A DNA stretch of 64,000 nucleotides from the NCBI RefSeq assembly GCF_007004725.1, contig NZ_ML660160.1:248001-312000 (forward strand), given 5' to 3'. Source of the DNA: Aliikangiella coralliicola (GTDB taxonomy: Bacteria; Pseudomonadota; Gammaproteobacteria; Enterobacterales; Kangiellaceae). This document shows, piece by piece, positions 28,377 to 37,985 of this stretch (position 1 is the stretch's first letter; each line of letters begins with the position of its first letter). A model generated the notes under the pieces. It saw only the letters and a program-made list of their open reading frames with translations. It had not been told where the DNA came from and did no database searches. The translations under genes and the position numbers were made by a program.

Positions 28377-29608
28377 AAGAAATATCTGAAACGCTTTTTG
28401 GTTGGCTCGCCACATTACTCCGAGGCGATTCTAGTTATTTTCCTGAAGAAATTAAAAATTGGAGTGATAAAGAATGGGAAGTCGCTAAAACCATCGTTTT
28501 TGTACATGGTATGGGGCCCTTATGGGGAAAAGAATGCTCCCGAGGCTTGGGTTGTCAGGAAATACCAGATGAGTTTAGAGACTATTTAATTCAACAGTAT
28601 CATCAGAATGGGTTACGCATTCAAAAAATTCGCGAATGTTATGAAAGAATAACTCAGGGACTCTCTAGAAAAAAAACTCGTTTCGTTCCGTTTAAAGGTA
28701 TTGAGCTTGCATTTAACGTGTATCCCGATCCTGCCACTCGACCGATGGCTGATATTGACCTTTATCTTGATAGCAAAGACAAAGATCTAATTGATGACAT
28801 TTTGACTGAAGGGGGATTTACGCCCGTAGCGATAACCGAGTCGGGCGCTACCTATTATCCTGGAGAGTGGATTGATAAACAAAAAAATATGTTTCGACTT
28901 AACCCAACCAATATGGATATTAATAATGAATTGTATGCAGGGGAAAATGAAAACTCTCCGTTTGGTATTGACGTTCATTTTGAAATTAAGATATTAGCCC
29001 TTCGCGATTTGACCTGTGCATTTGAAAGCGCCAGGTTAGAATCTGGAAAGCTAGCCGACACAGAACACTTTATTTACTTGCTTGTTCATGCGGCAAAACA
29101 TTTTATGAACAGAGGTGGACGATGGCTACACTTATACGATATCTATCTTTTCGAGAAAAAACATAAACTCGATTATCAATTGATTGTAAAGAAAGCCGTT
29201 GAATGGAGAGTAGCACATTTATTGTTAATTTCTTTATCGTTGTGTGAGCACTATTTTTCCAGTTTTCATCAATTGAAAGCATTACTCTACGCCGAAGTCG
29301 GGTGGAGACATAAACTTTTGGTGAACAATCTACAGCTAAGTGAAATGTCTTGCTGTAATCCGTGGCCAGTGAGTCCATTTGCTCAATTTATCTGGGTTCA
29401 TAGCTTTGTTGATGGTTTTGCTCTTTTGGCTGCTTTTAAAAACAGGAAGAAAAATACTCAAGTTCGGGAAGGGAAATCTCTTTCCTCGATCCCTTGGGCT
29501 GGGGCAAGATTGCTTACGATTATTAATAGACTAATCCAAAAAAAACCGAGAGAAGTCTGGAGTATTATGGCTGCTCATGATCTGAGCCCCAAGCAAGATT
29601 GGAAGTAG
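28361..29608 (+). CDS. Nucleotidyltransferase-family protein (NTP_transf_5-like)
   Basis: A 415-residue protein resembling the 'uncharacterised nucleotidyltransferase' family. The putative active region is FKGIELAFNVYPDPATRPMADIDLYLD (about 107-133), with the D-x-D pair in ADIDLYL, followed by DILTEGGFTP. Downstream are conserved-looking FGIDVHFEIKI and a helical HLLVHAAKHFMNRGGRWLHLYDI segment. Family members often sit beside HprK-like kinases, radical SAM enzymes or ABC exporters, which is exactly the context here, but few have a proven reaction. The gene overlaps its upstream neighbour by 16 nt. Confidence 0.75.
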   Translation: MRHTIKEISETLFGWLATLLRGDSSYFPEEIKNWSDKEWEVAKTIVFVHGMGPLWGKECSRGLGCQEIPDEFRDYLIQQYHQNGLRIQKIRECYERITQGLSRKKTRFVPFKGIELAFNVYPDPATRPMADIDLYLDSKDKDLIDDILTEGGFTPVAITESGATYYPGEWIDKQKNMFRLNPTNMDINNELYAGENENSPFGIDVHFEIKILALRDLTCAFESARLESGKLADTEHFIYLLVHAAKHFMNRGGRWLHLYDIYLFEKKHKLDYQLIVKKAVEWRVAHLLLISLSLCEHYFSSFHQLKALLYAEVGWRHKLLVNNLQLSEMSCCNPWPVSPFAQFIWVHSFVDGFALLAAFKNRKKNTQVREGKSLSSIPWAGARLLTIINRLIQKKPREVWSIMAAHDLSPKQDWK

Positions 29609-29619
29609 GAGCTATTGCT

Positions 29620-31179
29620 ATGATGAACCAATCCAATAATAAAATCCTCATTGCACATGCCTTTTTTCTCAACAACGACAGCAAGCAATACTCAGATAAA
29701 TTCAAACCCTACCCTCCGTTAGCAGCGCTATATGCGGCCTCACTATTAAGAGAGAGTGGCTATGACGTAGATTTGTTCGATGCTGTCCTATCAGAAGGTA
29801 TTCAAGAACTTTTTGCTATTTTAGAAAGCGAACCACCATCAATGTTAGTGGTTTACGAGGACGATTTTAATTTTCTAACCAAGATGTGTCTCTCGCATGT
29901 TCGCGATACAACTTTGCGTATGATCGATTCAGCGAAAGCGCTAAATATTCCAGTTATTATTCATAGCTCGGATGCATCTGATAATCCAGAGATTTATTTG
30001 CTAAGAGGTGCTCGTTTAGTTATTTATGGAGAAGGTGAACAAACTTTAGTGGAGGCTACCGAGTACTTTTCTAAAGAAAAAGTAAGGGAACCGGAATATA
30101 TTGAAGGTATTTACTATTTATCAAATGATAAAGTCAAAAAGACCAGTGAACGCAAACCACTACGAGCGCTAGACAAATTGCCACAGCCAGCGTGGGACTT
30201 GGTTGAGTTTGACCAATATCGAGAAGCTTGGAAAAAAAAGCATGGTTTCTTTAGCATAAATATGGTCACCACGAGGGGATGCCCATATAAGTGTAATTGG
30301 TGTGCAAAACCTATTTGGGGGCAGCAATACAGTTCACATAGTCCCGAATATGTCGCTGAGCAATTAGAATGGCTAGTGAAAAATGCCGCGCCAGAACACA
30401 TCTGGTTTGCTGATGATATATTTGGGTTAAAAAAAGGTTGGATAGAGCGTTTCTCTAAAAAAGTTGATGAGTTAAAAATTCAAATTCCCTTCATGATTCA
30501 ATCAAGAGCCGATCTAATTAACGAGGACGTTGCTGCGTCATTGAAAGTTGCAGGATGCTCTGAGGTTTGGTTGGGGGTTGAAAGCGGAAGTCAGAAAATT
30601 TTAGATGATATGGATAAAGGGATAACCTTGTCTCAGGTAAAAAATGCACGGCGACTTTTGGCTGACTGCTCCATTGATGTTGGCTTTTTTATTCAATTGG
30701 GCTACTTGGGGGAAGACTTGCTTGATATCGATAGTACCCGAGAAATGCTGTTGGAACTAAAGCCGGAGAAAATTGGGGTTAGCGTGAGTTATCCATTACC
30801 CGGTACACCATTTTATCAAAAGGTTAGAGACCAGATGTCAGAGAAGAGCCACTGGTTAGAAAGTAATGATCTCGATACCGTTTTTCAGTCAACTTTTAGC
30901 GCAGAATTTTATCGTCGAATCAGAGAGCATTTACACCAAGAGTTGCAAAGTGAAGAGGAGGAAAGAAAATATTGGAATACTCAGTGGCGGCAATTAATGG
31001 AGACGGCTGAAAGTTATCGTAATAAAGTTCCAGAGTCGACTCTTGCGCCAGGCTGTCTTGCCTCGAATTTTGGCTCTGCAAAAACTTCGGTATCATTAGA
31101 TGCTAAGAGAGTAGCTAAGTCGTTAAAGGTAAGAAGCAGCAAATTGGGCGGCAAACGAATTAAGTTACAAGTACTTTAG
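29620..31179 (+). CDS. B12-binding-domain radical SAM enzyme 1
   Basis: A 519-residue protein. The N-terminal cobalamin-binding-like Rossmann domain (about 10-140: LAALYAASLLRESGYDVDLFDA ... LVIYGEGEQTLVEA) is followed by a radical SAM barrel with GCPYKCNWC, cysteines C221, C225 and C228. Then come the substrate-barrel strands IWFADDIFG and EVWLGVESGSQKIL. Class B enzymes of this layout methylate unactivated carbon or phosphorus or remodel rings. I set the start at ATG 29620 because TAGGAG lies 8 nt upstream; the frame extends back to 29599 inside the previous gene. An Arg/Lys/Ser-rich C-terminal tail follows the barrel. The gene is probably co-transcribed with those around it. Confidence 0.88.
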   Translation: MMNQSNNKILIAHAFFLNNDSKQYSDKFKPYPPLAALYAASLLRESGYDVDLFDAVLSEGIQELFAILESEPPSMLVVYEDDFNFLTKMCLSHVRDTTLRMIDSAKALNIPVIIHSSDASDNPEIYLLRGARLVIYGEGEQTLVEATEYFSKEKVREPEYIEGIYYLSNDKVKKTSERKPLRALDKLPQPAWDLVEFDQYREAWKKKHGFFSINMVTTRGCPYKCNWCAKPIWGQQYSSHSPEYVAEQLEWLVKNAAPEHIWFADDIFGLKKGWIERFSKKVDELKIQIPFMIQSRADLINEDVAASLKVAGCSEVWLGVESGSQKILDDMDKGITLSQVKNARRLLADCSIDVGFFIQLGYLGEDLLDIDSTREMLLELKPEKIGVSVSYPLPGTPFYQKVRDQMSEKSHWLESNDLDTVFQSTFSAEFYRRIREHLHQELQSEEEERKYWNTQWRQLMETAESYRNKVPESTLAPGCLASNFGSAKTSVSLDAKRVAKSLKVRSSKLGGKRIKLQVL

Positions 31180-31191
31180 AGGCTTAACGAT

Positions 31192-32568
31192 ATGCCTGAT
31201 ATCCTACTGACTCACGGTTACTTTCTTTTTGAGGATGAAAAAGAACAAGAGATTATGCGCCCGTACGTTCCATTGGGGTTGCTATATTTGTCTTCCTATT
31301 TGAAGCATCATCAAATTTCGGTTGAAATTTTTGACAGTACTTTCAAAAGCCGAAGTGAGTTAATCGCTCTTTTTCAAGCCAACCCAGGAGGCATCGTTGG
31401 AATTTATACTAACCTGATGACTCGTCCTTCGGTAGTAAAAATTATTCAGGCTGCGAAAAAATATAACTGGACTGTAATTACAGGTGGTCCTGAATCGGCT
31501 AACTACATCGAGAATTATTTATTGAATGGAGCTGATTTTGTCGTATTAGGAGAGGGAGAACAAACGACTAAGGAGTTAGTGCAAGCATTAAAAGACAATA
31601 ACGAGCTCGGCAATATCGCTGGTTTGGCTTTTTTCGATAAACAGGGCAAATTGATAAGAACCGCTGCGCGAAATATGCCGAGAAATATTAGCGAATACCC
31701 ATGGCCGGATAGAGAAGCAATCGATATACAAAAATACCTTGACGTTTGGCAGGAGTTTCATGGTGAGTCTAGCGTCAGTATGATTACCGCTAGAGGGTGT
31801 CCTTACCAATGCAAATGGTGTTCTCATGCCGTATTTGGTTTTAGCCACCGTCGGCGAGAGCCCGCAGAGTGTGCTGATGAGTTGGAACATATTGTTAACC
31901 GTTACAATCCAACCAAGGTATGGTATGCGGATGATGTCTTCACTATTAATCACCGATGGCTTTTCCGATATGCAGAAGAACTAAAAAAGAGAAAACTCAA
32001 GGTGCCTTTCGAAACGATTTCAAGGGCCGACCGAATGATGGATGAAAAAGTGGTAGATACGCTCAAAGAACTTGGGTGTTATCGGGTTTGGATCGGTGCA
32101 GAAAGTGGCAGCCAAAGGTTGCTTGACCATATGAAACGAAAGGTGACGATTGAGCAAGTGTATCAAGCCACAAAGTCTGCGCAGCGCCGAGGAATTGAAG
32201 TTGGGATGTTCCTCATGTGGGGGTATGCAGATGAAAATATTGATGACATCGACGAAACGGTGCGCCAAGTTGCTAAGATAAACCCTGACATCTATTTAAC
32301 GACAGTTGCTTATCCAATTAAAGGCACTGAATATTTTGCTGAGAATCAAGAGAAGATATCAATTCAAGTCAAGTGGGAAGATGGAAGTGATAGAGATTAC
32401 CAAATCTCAGGTAGGCGTAGCGCGAGATACTATCGATATGCGAATCGCTACCTTAAGAATACTGTAGAGTTTCATCGGTTGAAAGATAGTGGCTCGCCAA
32501 AGTTATCAATGAAATTAAAACATGCTGAAAAATCAAGGAAGCTATTGGAGAAAGCTGCCCATGAGTAG
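31192..32568 (+). CDS. B12-binding-domain radical SAM enzyme 2
   Basis: A 458-residue paralogue of the preceding enzyme, starting 12 nt after it. The N-terminal domain (LGLLYLSSYLKHHQISVEIFDS ... GGPESANYIENYLLNGADFVVLGEGEQT) is cobalamin-binding-like. The cluster motif GCPYQCKWC gives C203, C207 and C210. The downstream VWYADDVFTI and RVWIGAESGSQRLL match barrel strands 2 and 4 of the same family. The two enzymes may act in succession on one substrate. Its last 8 nt overlap the start of the following methyltransferase gene. Confidence 0.88.
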   Translation: MPDILLTHGYFLFEDEKEQEIMRPYVPLGLLYLSSYLKHHQISVEIFDSTFKSRSELIALFQANPGGIVGIYTNLMTRPSVVKIIQAAKKYNWTVITGGPESANYIENYLLNGADFVVLGEGEQTTKELVQALKDNNELGNIAGLAFFDKQGKLIRTAARNMPRNISEYPWPDREAIDIQKYLDVWQEFHGESSVSMITARGCPYQCKWCSHAVFGFSHRRREPAECADELEHIVNRYNPTKVWYADDVFTINHRWLFRYAEELKKRKLKVPFETISRADRMMDEKVVDTLKELGCYRVWIGAESGSQRLLDHMKRKVTIEQVYQATKSAQRRGIEVGMFLMWGYADENIDDIDETVRQVAKINPDIYLTTVAYPIKGTEYFAENQEKISIQVKWEDGSDRDYQISGRRSARYYRYANRYLKNTVEFHRLKDSGSPKLSMKLKHAEKSRKLLEKAAHE

Positions 32569-33340
32569 TATTCAATCGCTATTTGATGACTGTGCTGTTG
32601 ACTATGATAAAACATTTAGCCGAACGTTTTTAGGTGGCTATTACAGAAGTAGAACTCATCGTGTTTTTGATAAATATTATTCAGGTGATTCGAGGATTTT
32701 GGAACTCAACTCTGGAACTGGTGAAGATGCGATTTATCTAGCTGAATCCGGAAGTCAAGTGCTAGCGACGGATCTTTCTGCGTCCATGCTAAATGTGATT
32801 AATGATAAAGTTGCGCGAAAAGAATTGGAAGGTAAAGTTTCTACAAGAATACTGGATTTACAGGATTTAGACCAAATGGCTGGGTCGAAATTCGATGGAG
32901 TCGTTTCGAATTTCGGTGGACTTAACTGTATTAATAATTGGCGAAAATTCGCACGAGATGCTTATAACCTGATGAATGATGGTGGTATTTTGTTTGTCTG
33001 CATAATGGGACCGATAGTTCCCTGGGAATGGCTTTGGTATTTGTTGCAGAGAGATTTGGCTGAAGCATTCCGAAGAGTTAAAGGAAAATCATCTTGGCGC
33101 GGCGAAGATATCTACTACCCTAAGGCTAGCGAATTCAAAAAAATAGTTGAGGCAGAATCTTTTCAGTTAGTTTATCAAGAAGCTTTAGGAACTTTTATGC
33201 CACCACCGTATACGAACAAGCATGTGGAAAAGTGGCCTGTATTCTATCGAAGTATGAGCAAGCTGGAAACTTTTGTTTGTCAGAGTAACATTGCTTGCCA
33301 TTTATCTGATCACTATGTGTTGGTTTTTAAGAAGTGTTAG
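32561..33340 (+). CDS. Class I SAM methyltransferase
   Basis: A 259-residue methyltransferase. Motif I is ILELNSGTGEDAIYLAESG, then ATDLSASML (acidic strand-2 end), DLQDLDQM, and GVVSNFGGLNCI at motif IV. I place the start at ATG 32561, which overlaps the previous stop (ATGAGTAG) and has GGAG 10 nt upstream; the frame can be read from 32522. It sits between two B12 radical SAM genes, so it probably O-, N- or C-methylates the same product. The unusual LELNSGTGED replaces the common GxGxG start of motif I but keeps the required acid and glycines. Confidence 0.82.
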   Translation: MSSIQSLFDDCAVDYDKTFSRTFLGGYYRSRTHRVFDKYYSGDSRILELNSGTGEDAIYLAESGSQVLATDLSASMLNVINDKVARKELEGKVSTRILDLQDLDQMAGSKFDGVVSNFGGLNCINNWRKFARDAYNLMNDGGILFVCIMGPIVPWEWLWYLLQRDLAEAFRRVKGKSSWRGEDIYYPKASEFKKIVEAESFQLVYQEALGTFMPPPYTNKHVEKWPVFYRSMSKLETFVCQSNIACHLSDHYVLVFKKC

Positions 33341-33386
33341 TAATAGGAAGAAGCTGTTAGAACTGTATTGAAATAAGAAGGTTATT

Positions 33387-34895
33387 ATGCAAGTTGATGA
33401 ACAAACATTAATAATATTTTATAACCCTCAGTGTGCGAAACCAAATTATCAGCGAATGCCTGCTGCCATTCTTCAAGTCGCATCGTTAATTGAAGGTCGA
33501 TTTAGTTATGAGATCGTCGATGGGAATTTGCGTAGTGAAGTTAGTCATGCACAACAAATTGTCGATAAAGTTCACCACAAAGGTGTTAAATATTTAGCGA
33601 TTAGTATTATGCCTGGGCCGCAACTTGTCTCAACCTTAAAAGATTTGAGAATAATTAAAAAGCATTGTCCTGAATTAACTGTAATAGTTGGTGGTTATTT
33701 TCCGTTAAATCATTATCAAGTCTGCGCCAATGACCGGGATATTGATTATGTTATTGTTGGGCCTGGAGAGCGAAGTTTTCGGGATTTGATTGTTGCATTG
33801 GAGACTGGGAGTTTACCTGAAACAGTTTCAGGTATCGCCTTTGAGCGAAATGGAGAATTAGTTACGACTAACCGCAGTCACCCTATGAATCCGAACCACT
33901 TGCCTCGATATCCCTACCACAGAATTAACGTTGAAGATTACGTCTTACCCACTTTTTTAGGGTCCAGAACACTCAGTCACCATAGTAGTTTTGGGTGTCC
34001 TTTTTTTTGCAATTTTTGTGCTGTCGTTTCATTGGCCGACGGAAAATGGATAGGTGAGACTGGAGAGCGTCTCGGAGAGTTGGCTCAATATATGGTGAAC
34101 AAGTGGCAGATAAATGCATTGGAGTTTCACGATAATAATTTTTTTACAGCGGAAAAAAGAGTAAAAGAATTCTGCAATCAACTTATCAGTCGAAATCTAA
34201 AAATAAGTTGGTGGGGAGAAGGACGCGCTGATACATTGCTTAAATATAAAGATGAAACATGGCGGCTAATGCGAGATTGTGGACTGAAAATGGTTTTTCT
34301 TGGAGCGGAAAGCGGTGATGATGAAACTTTAAGGCGTATGAATAAAGGCGGGAAACAGTCGGCGTCCGGCGTGTTAAAGCTGGTTAAGAAAATGAAGGAT
34401 TTTGATATTATTCCCGAACTGAGTTTTATTTTAGGTAATCCGCCAAACCCAGTTAAAGATATGAAAAAAAGTATTAAGTTTATAAGAAAAATTAAGAAGT
34501 TAAATCCTAGTGCAGAAATCATAATGTATCGTTATGACCCCGTGCCTGTCGGCGGAGAAATGTTTGACCAGGTTACTAAATTGGGCTTTAGTTTTCCAAC
34601 CAGTTTGGAAGAGTGGGTTGACCCCAAATGGAGGAAAATCCAGAAGAGAACAACCGCTGATGTTCCATGGTTAACCGAAAAAGAGCAAATTTTCTTGGCT
34701 GAGTTTCAAACGGTACTGAATGCTTATTATCCTACGTCCACGGCTCGGCATATTAAACCTGGCTCGTGGCGTTATTGGTTGTTAAAACTGGTAAGTGGTT
34801 TTCGCTATCATGGACACTTTTATTTCAGGCCCTATGAGCTCAACTGGTTACAGCAGAAGTTGAGTTATCAAAGACCGGAAATTTCAGGCTTTTAG
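33387..34895 (+). CDS. B12-binding-domain radical SAM enzyme 3
   Basis: A 502-residue protein with an N-terminal cobalamin-binding-like domain (VKYLAISIMPGPQLVSTL ... VIVGGYFPLNHYQ, DIDYVIVGPGERSF). A radical SAM cluster motif GCPFFCNFC follows (C204, C208, C211). Barrel segments LEFHDNNFF, WWGEGRAD and KMVFLGAESGDDETL follow. It is more distant from the first two enzymes than they are from each other. The ribosome-binding site is AGAAGGTT before ATG 33387, and 46 nt separate it from the methyltransferase. The substrate is unknown. Confidence 0.87.
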   Translation: MQVDEQTLIIFYNPQCAKPNYQRMPAAILQVASLIEGRFSYEIVDGNLRSEVSHAQQIVDKVHHKGVKYLAISIMPGPQLVSTLKDLRIIKKHCPELTVIVGGYFPLNHYQVCANDRDIDYVIVGPGERSFRDLIVALETGSLPETVSGIAFERNGELVTTNRSHPMNPNHLPRYPYHRINVEDYVLPTFLGSRTLSHHSSFGCPFFCNFCAVVSLADGKWIGETGERLGELAQYMVNKWQINALEFHDNNFFTAEKRVKEFCNQLISRNLKISWWGEGRADTLLKYKDETWRLMRDCGLKMVFLGAESGDDETLRRMNKGGKQSASGVLKLVKKMKDFDIIPELSFILGNPPNPVKDMKKSIKFIRKIKKLNPSAEIIMYRYDPVPVGGEMFDQVTKLGFSFPTSLEEWVDPKWRKIQKRTTADVPWLTEKEQIFLAEFQTVLNAYYPTSTARHIKPGSWRYWLLKLVSGFRYHGHFYFRPYELNWLQQKLSYQRPEISGF

Positions 34896-34979
34896 TTTTA
34901 TGAATTTGTCTCGGAAACAACTGAAGAACATTTAGAGTCAACAAATGGGTATATCATTAATCTACTCAAGAGTCCGAAT

Positions 34980-36008
34980 ATGCACACACTGAAATGGTTA
35001 GTTTTAGGTGTCAATAATATATGCAACTTGCATTGCAAAATGTGCGATGTAGGAACTGGCTCAAAGGAAACCAATTTTTCTGAAAATTTGATTGGGGCCC
35101 GGCCTATTGATATGCCTTTAGAACTGTTTCGAGAGATTTCACTGCAAGCGAAATCATACTTTCCTAATGCCAAGTTAGGGTATGCTTTCACCGAACCACT
35201 TATTTATAAGTATCTAGAAGAGAGTTTGGAGATTGCATGCGTTAATGAATTAGAGGTTGCGATTACGACTAATGGTTTAAAGCTTAAACAAAAAGCGAAT
35301 GCAATTTTAGAATATGGCGTCGAGAATATTTTTTTATCATTAGATGGAACAGAGGAAATCCATAATAGTATCCGCGGAAATAAGTACTCTTTTCAAAAAG
35401 CATTGGATGGTATTGAAGAATTAATCAAGCACGCTAAGAGGCCCAAGATTTCCATTTTTTGTGTGATCACCGAGTGGAATATAGGCAATCTTAGTGAGCT
35501 TGTAGAATTTTTCTCACAATATCCCATTGAGCAGCTAGGGTTTATGCATACTAATTTTACCACAGTCGAAATGGCGCAGGAGCACAATATGCACCATGGA
35601 TATTACTATCATGCTACGCATTCGAATATTGAAGAGATTAACATTGACGAAATGAACCTCGACTTGTTGTGGAGCGATATTTGCCGAATTAAAAGTCTGG
35701 CTACTGATTTTAAGGTCAGTTTTTCTCCAGAAATAGAAACTCGAGAAATGTTGGATGTTTTTTACCATAAACCGAAACTTTTTATAGGAAGAAAATGCCT
35801 GGATATATATCGAAATATAATGCTCAAATCTGATGGGAGCGTGATTCCAGCACATGGTCGCTGTTTTAATCTTGAACTTGGCAATCTTTATCAAAGTGAC
35901 TTGCTGACGATTTGGCAGTCACAAGTGTTGCGGAAGCTGCAGTTGGATCTAGATAAGGCAGGAGGACTATTTCCTGCGTGTGCGAGGTGTTGTAGTGCTT
36001 TCCATTAG
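34980..36008 (+). CDS. Radical SAM/SPASM-domain protein
   Basis: A 342-residue protein without a B12 domain. The cluster motif lies at the very N-terminus: CNLHCKMC (C15, C19, C22). The middle has the GNKYSFQKALDGIEEL region common in peptide-modifying members. The C-terminus carries SPASM-like cysteines: GRKCLD, GRCFNL and CARCCSAFH. SPASM proteins bind extra iron-sulfur clusters and often modify ribosomal peptides (thioether, carbon-carbon links) or sugars and protein residues. The frame is open 84 nt further upstream but offers no ATG, GTG or TTG, so 34980 is the only standard start. Confidence 0.87.
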   Translation: MHTLKWLVLGVNNICNLHCKMCDVGTGSKETNFSENLIGARPIDMPLELFREISLQAKSYFPNAKLGYAFTEPLIYKYLEESLEIACVNELEVAITTNGLKLKQKANAILEYGVENIFLSLDGTEEIHNSIRGNKYSFQKALDGIEELIKHAKRPKISIFCVITEWNIGNLSELVEFFSQYPIEQLGFMHTNFTTVEMAQEHNMHHGYYYHATHSNIEEINIDEMNLDLLWSDICRIKSLATDFKVSFSPEIETREMLDVFYHKPKLFIGRKCLDIYRNIMLKSDGSVIPAHGRCFNLELGNLYQSDLLTIWQSQVLRKLQLDLDKAGGLFPACARCCSAFH

Positions 36009-36034
36009 TACACAAATAAAGCAAGAAATAGAGT

Positions 36035-37810
36035 ATGACTACGATGCTTAGTCAAATTAAATCTCTAGTATCTGCTTTTCGTTACCTGTACTCGTTTTCT
36101 CCATCGGGAGTTATCGTTAATCTGGTGCTTATGCTGTTGCAAGGAGCGACAGCTGGTATTGGTATATTGTTGCTAATACCTATGTTGGGATTTATTGGCC
36201 TGGAAGATTCAACAATGCCTGATATCCAGTTCACAGAGTCGCTTGAAAGTGCTTTAGGATTTCTAGGCATTAACTTGAGTTTGATGACTGTTCTGGTAGT
36301 GTATGTATCGATATTGTCATTGGTAGCGTTCGTTCAATATTCGTTAACCGTCCAAGTTTCAAAAATCCAACAAAGAATTATTTGTTACTTTCGCGAGCTG
36401 CTTCACTTTGCTCTTTTAAAATCAAATTGGCAGTTTATTACCGAAAATAAATTATCTAAGTTTGGGCATACATTGACATTGCAGATTCAGTCAATGGGAA
36501 ATGTGTTTCAGCAGTTATTGTTGCTGATAAGCCAGATGCTTATGATTTTTGTGTATGTAACATTGGCTATTCTTTTGTCCTGGGAAATAAGCTTGTTAGC
36601 CGTACTTTTTGCGGCAGCTCTTGTTCTTCCGATTATTCCATTTAACCATAAAATACATCAAGCAGGAAAAAAAAGGCTACTTGGTTTTAGTGATATTTTT
36701 CAAATTATTGGTGAGCAACTTGACAGCATTAAAACGATTAAAACTTTTAATGCGGAGTATTTTTTTCATAAAAAGCTAAAGGTAGCAAACCAGAAACTAG
36801 AGAAGCAAGTCGTTCTTGCTAGCTCAGCTAATGCGCTATCCAAGTTAATGTTTACTATTGCTTCTGTTGTTTTTATTAGCGCAATTTTTTATGTTTCTTT
36901 AGTCTGGTTAGAAGTAGCTGTTTCGACTCTGCTACTTGTTTTGTTTATTTTTTCTCGATTGCTGCCGAGTATCGCCACCTTAATTAATACGCTTCACTTG
37001 TTATTATTTGAGCTACCGTCTATTGAGGATGTTAGAGAAACAATAAAAACCTTTAGGGTGAATGAGCAAATTGATTTTTCAGCCTCAAAACTGAAAGCGT
37101 TTGATAGTTCAGAACATGACGGTGTTATTGAATTTAAAAATGTTGTTTATCGTTATCCAGGGAAAGCTTTAAATGCGATCGACAATTTGTCGTTTAAAAT
37201 TGCAATCAATCAAACAACCGTATTTTTTGGGCCATCTGGCTCGGGCAAAACAACGACAGCAGATTTACTAGTCGGATTGTTAATGCCAACAGCAGGCAAA
37301 GTTGTTATTAATAATCAGCATTTGAATCCTGAGTTACTAATGTCATGGCGGCATAATGTGGCTTATGTCACCCAAGAAAACCACCTGTTTCACCAATCTA
37401 TCAGAGATAATCTTAACTGGGTAAGTGAAGGAATAACCGAGCACGAAATTTGGCTCGCGTTAGAGCAAGCGTCCGCTAAAGATTTTGTCGAGAGATTGCC
37501 TGATGGGCTAGACAGTATTATTGGCGATAAAGGTGTACGAATTTCGGGTGGGGAACGGCAGAGACTGGCGCTTGCCAGGGCACTATTGAAAAAGCCAAAG
37601 TTACTTGTGTTGGATGAAGCGACAAGTGCGCTAGATAAAGTTAACGAACAGAAAATTCAAAGCGCACTAGCTCGTTTAAAGGGGAAGTTAACGATAATAA
37701 TTATTGCTCATAGAGATTCGAGCATTCGAAATGCTGATCAAGTCGTTTATTTTGGCGATAGTTCCGACGAGCAAAAAATAAGTAAGATATCTTCAATTAA
37801 TGTTTATTAG
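36035..37810 (+). CDS. ABC exporter, fused membrane and ATPase domains (MsbA/LapB-type)
   Basis: A 591-residue half-transporter with about six transmembrane helices (about 20-330), then a complete ATPase: Walker A GPSGSGKTT (399-407), the Q-loop region AYVTQENHLF, signature SGGERQ (504-509), Walker B LLVLDE (523-528) and the switch histidine in IIIAHRDS. No N-terminal peptidase (C39) domain is present, so it would not cleave a leader itself. Such exporters move lipid-linked glycans, lipopeptides or peptides across the inner membrane. It lies 26 nt after the SPASM gene and is the likely exporter of the operon's product. Confidence 0.9.
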   Translation: MTTMLSQIKSLVSAFRYLYSFSPSGVIVNLVLMLLQGATAGIGILLLIPMLGFIGLEDSTMPDIQFTESLESALGFLGINLSLMTVLVVYVSILSLVAFVQYSLTVQVSKIQQRIICYFRELLHFALLKSNWQFITENKLSKFGHTLTLQIQSMGNVFQQLLLLISQMLMIFVYVTLAILLSWEISLLAVLFAAALVLPIIPFNHKIHQAGKKRLLGFSDIFQIIGEQLDSIKTIKTFNAEYFFHKKLKVANQKLEKQVVLASSANALSKLMFTIASVVFISAIFYVSLVWLEVAVSTLLLVLFIFSRLLPSIATLINTLHLLLFELPSIEDVRETIKTFRVNEQIDFSASKLKAFDSSEHDGVIEFKNVVYRYPGKALNAIDNLSFKIAINQTTVFFGPSGSGKTTTADLLVGLLMPTAGKVVINNQHLNPELLMSWRHNVAYVTQENHLFHQSIRDNLNWVSEGITEHEIWLALEQASAKDFVERLPDGLDSIIGDKGVRISGGERQRLALARALLKKPKLLVLDEATSALDKVNEQKIQSALARLKGKLTIIIIAHRDSSIRNADQVVYFGDSSDEQKISKISSINVY

Positions 37811-37985
37811 TGCAGTTAGTTAAGCCAAATTAAATTGAAGCGAACTTTGTAACAATATTGATTTGTATTCTATGATTAAAAATTATCAGGTGAATTTAGA
37901 AGTTGATTTTTAAGTAATAATTACGAGCCAGAGAGCTATTGCTTTGTTTTGAGACAGTATTGCCAATATTTCTTTAGCTTCACAA

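Noticed and set aside
27429-37810. Lasso-peptide locus, suggested by HprK-like kinase plus nucleotidyltransferase plus ABC exporter
   Set aside because: No asparagine-synthetase-like cyclase, no transglutaminase-like leader peptidase, no PqqD-like protein and no precursor were found.
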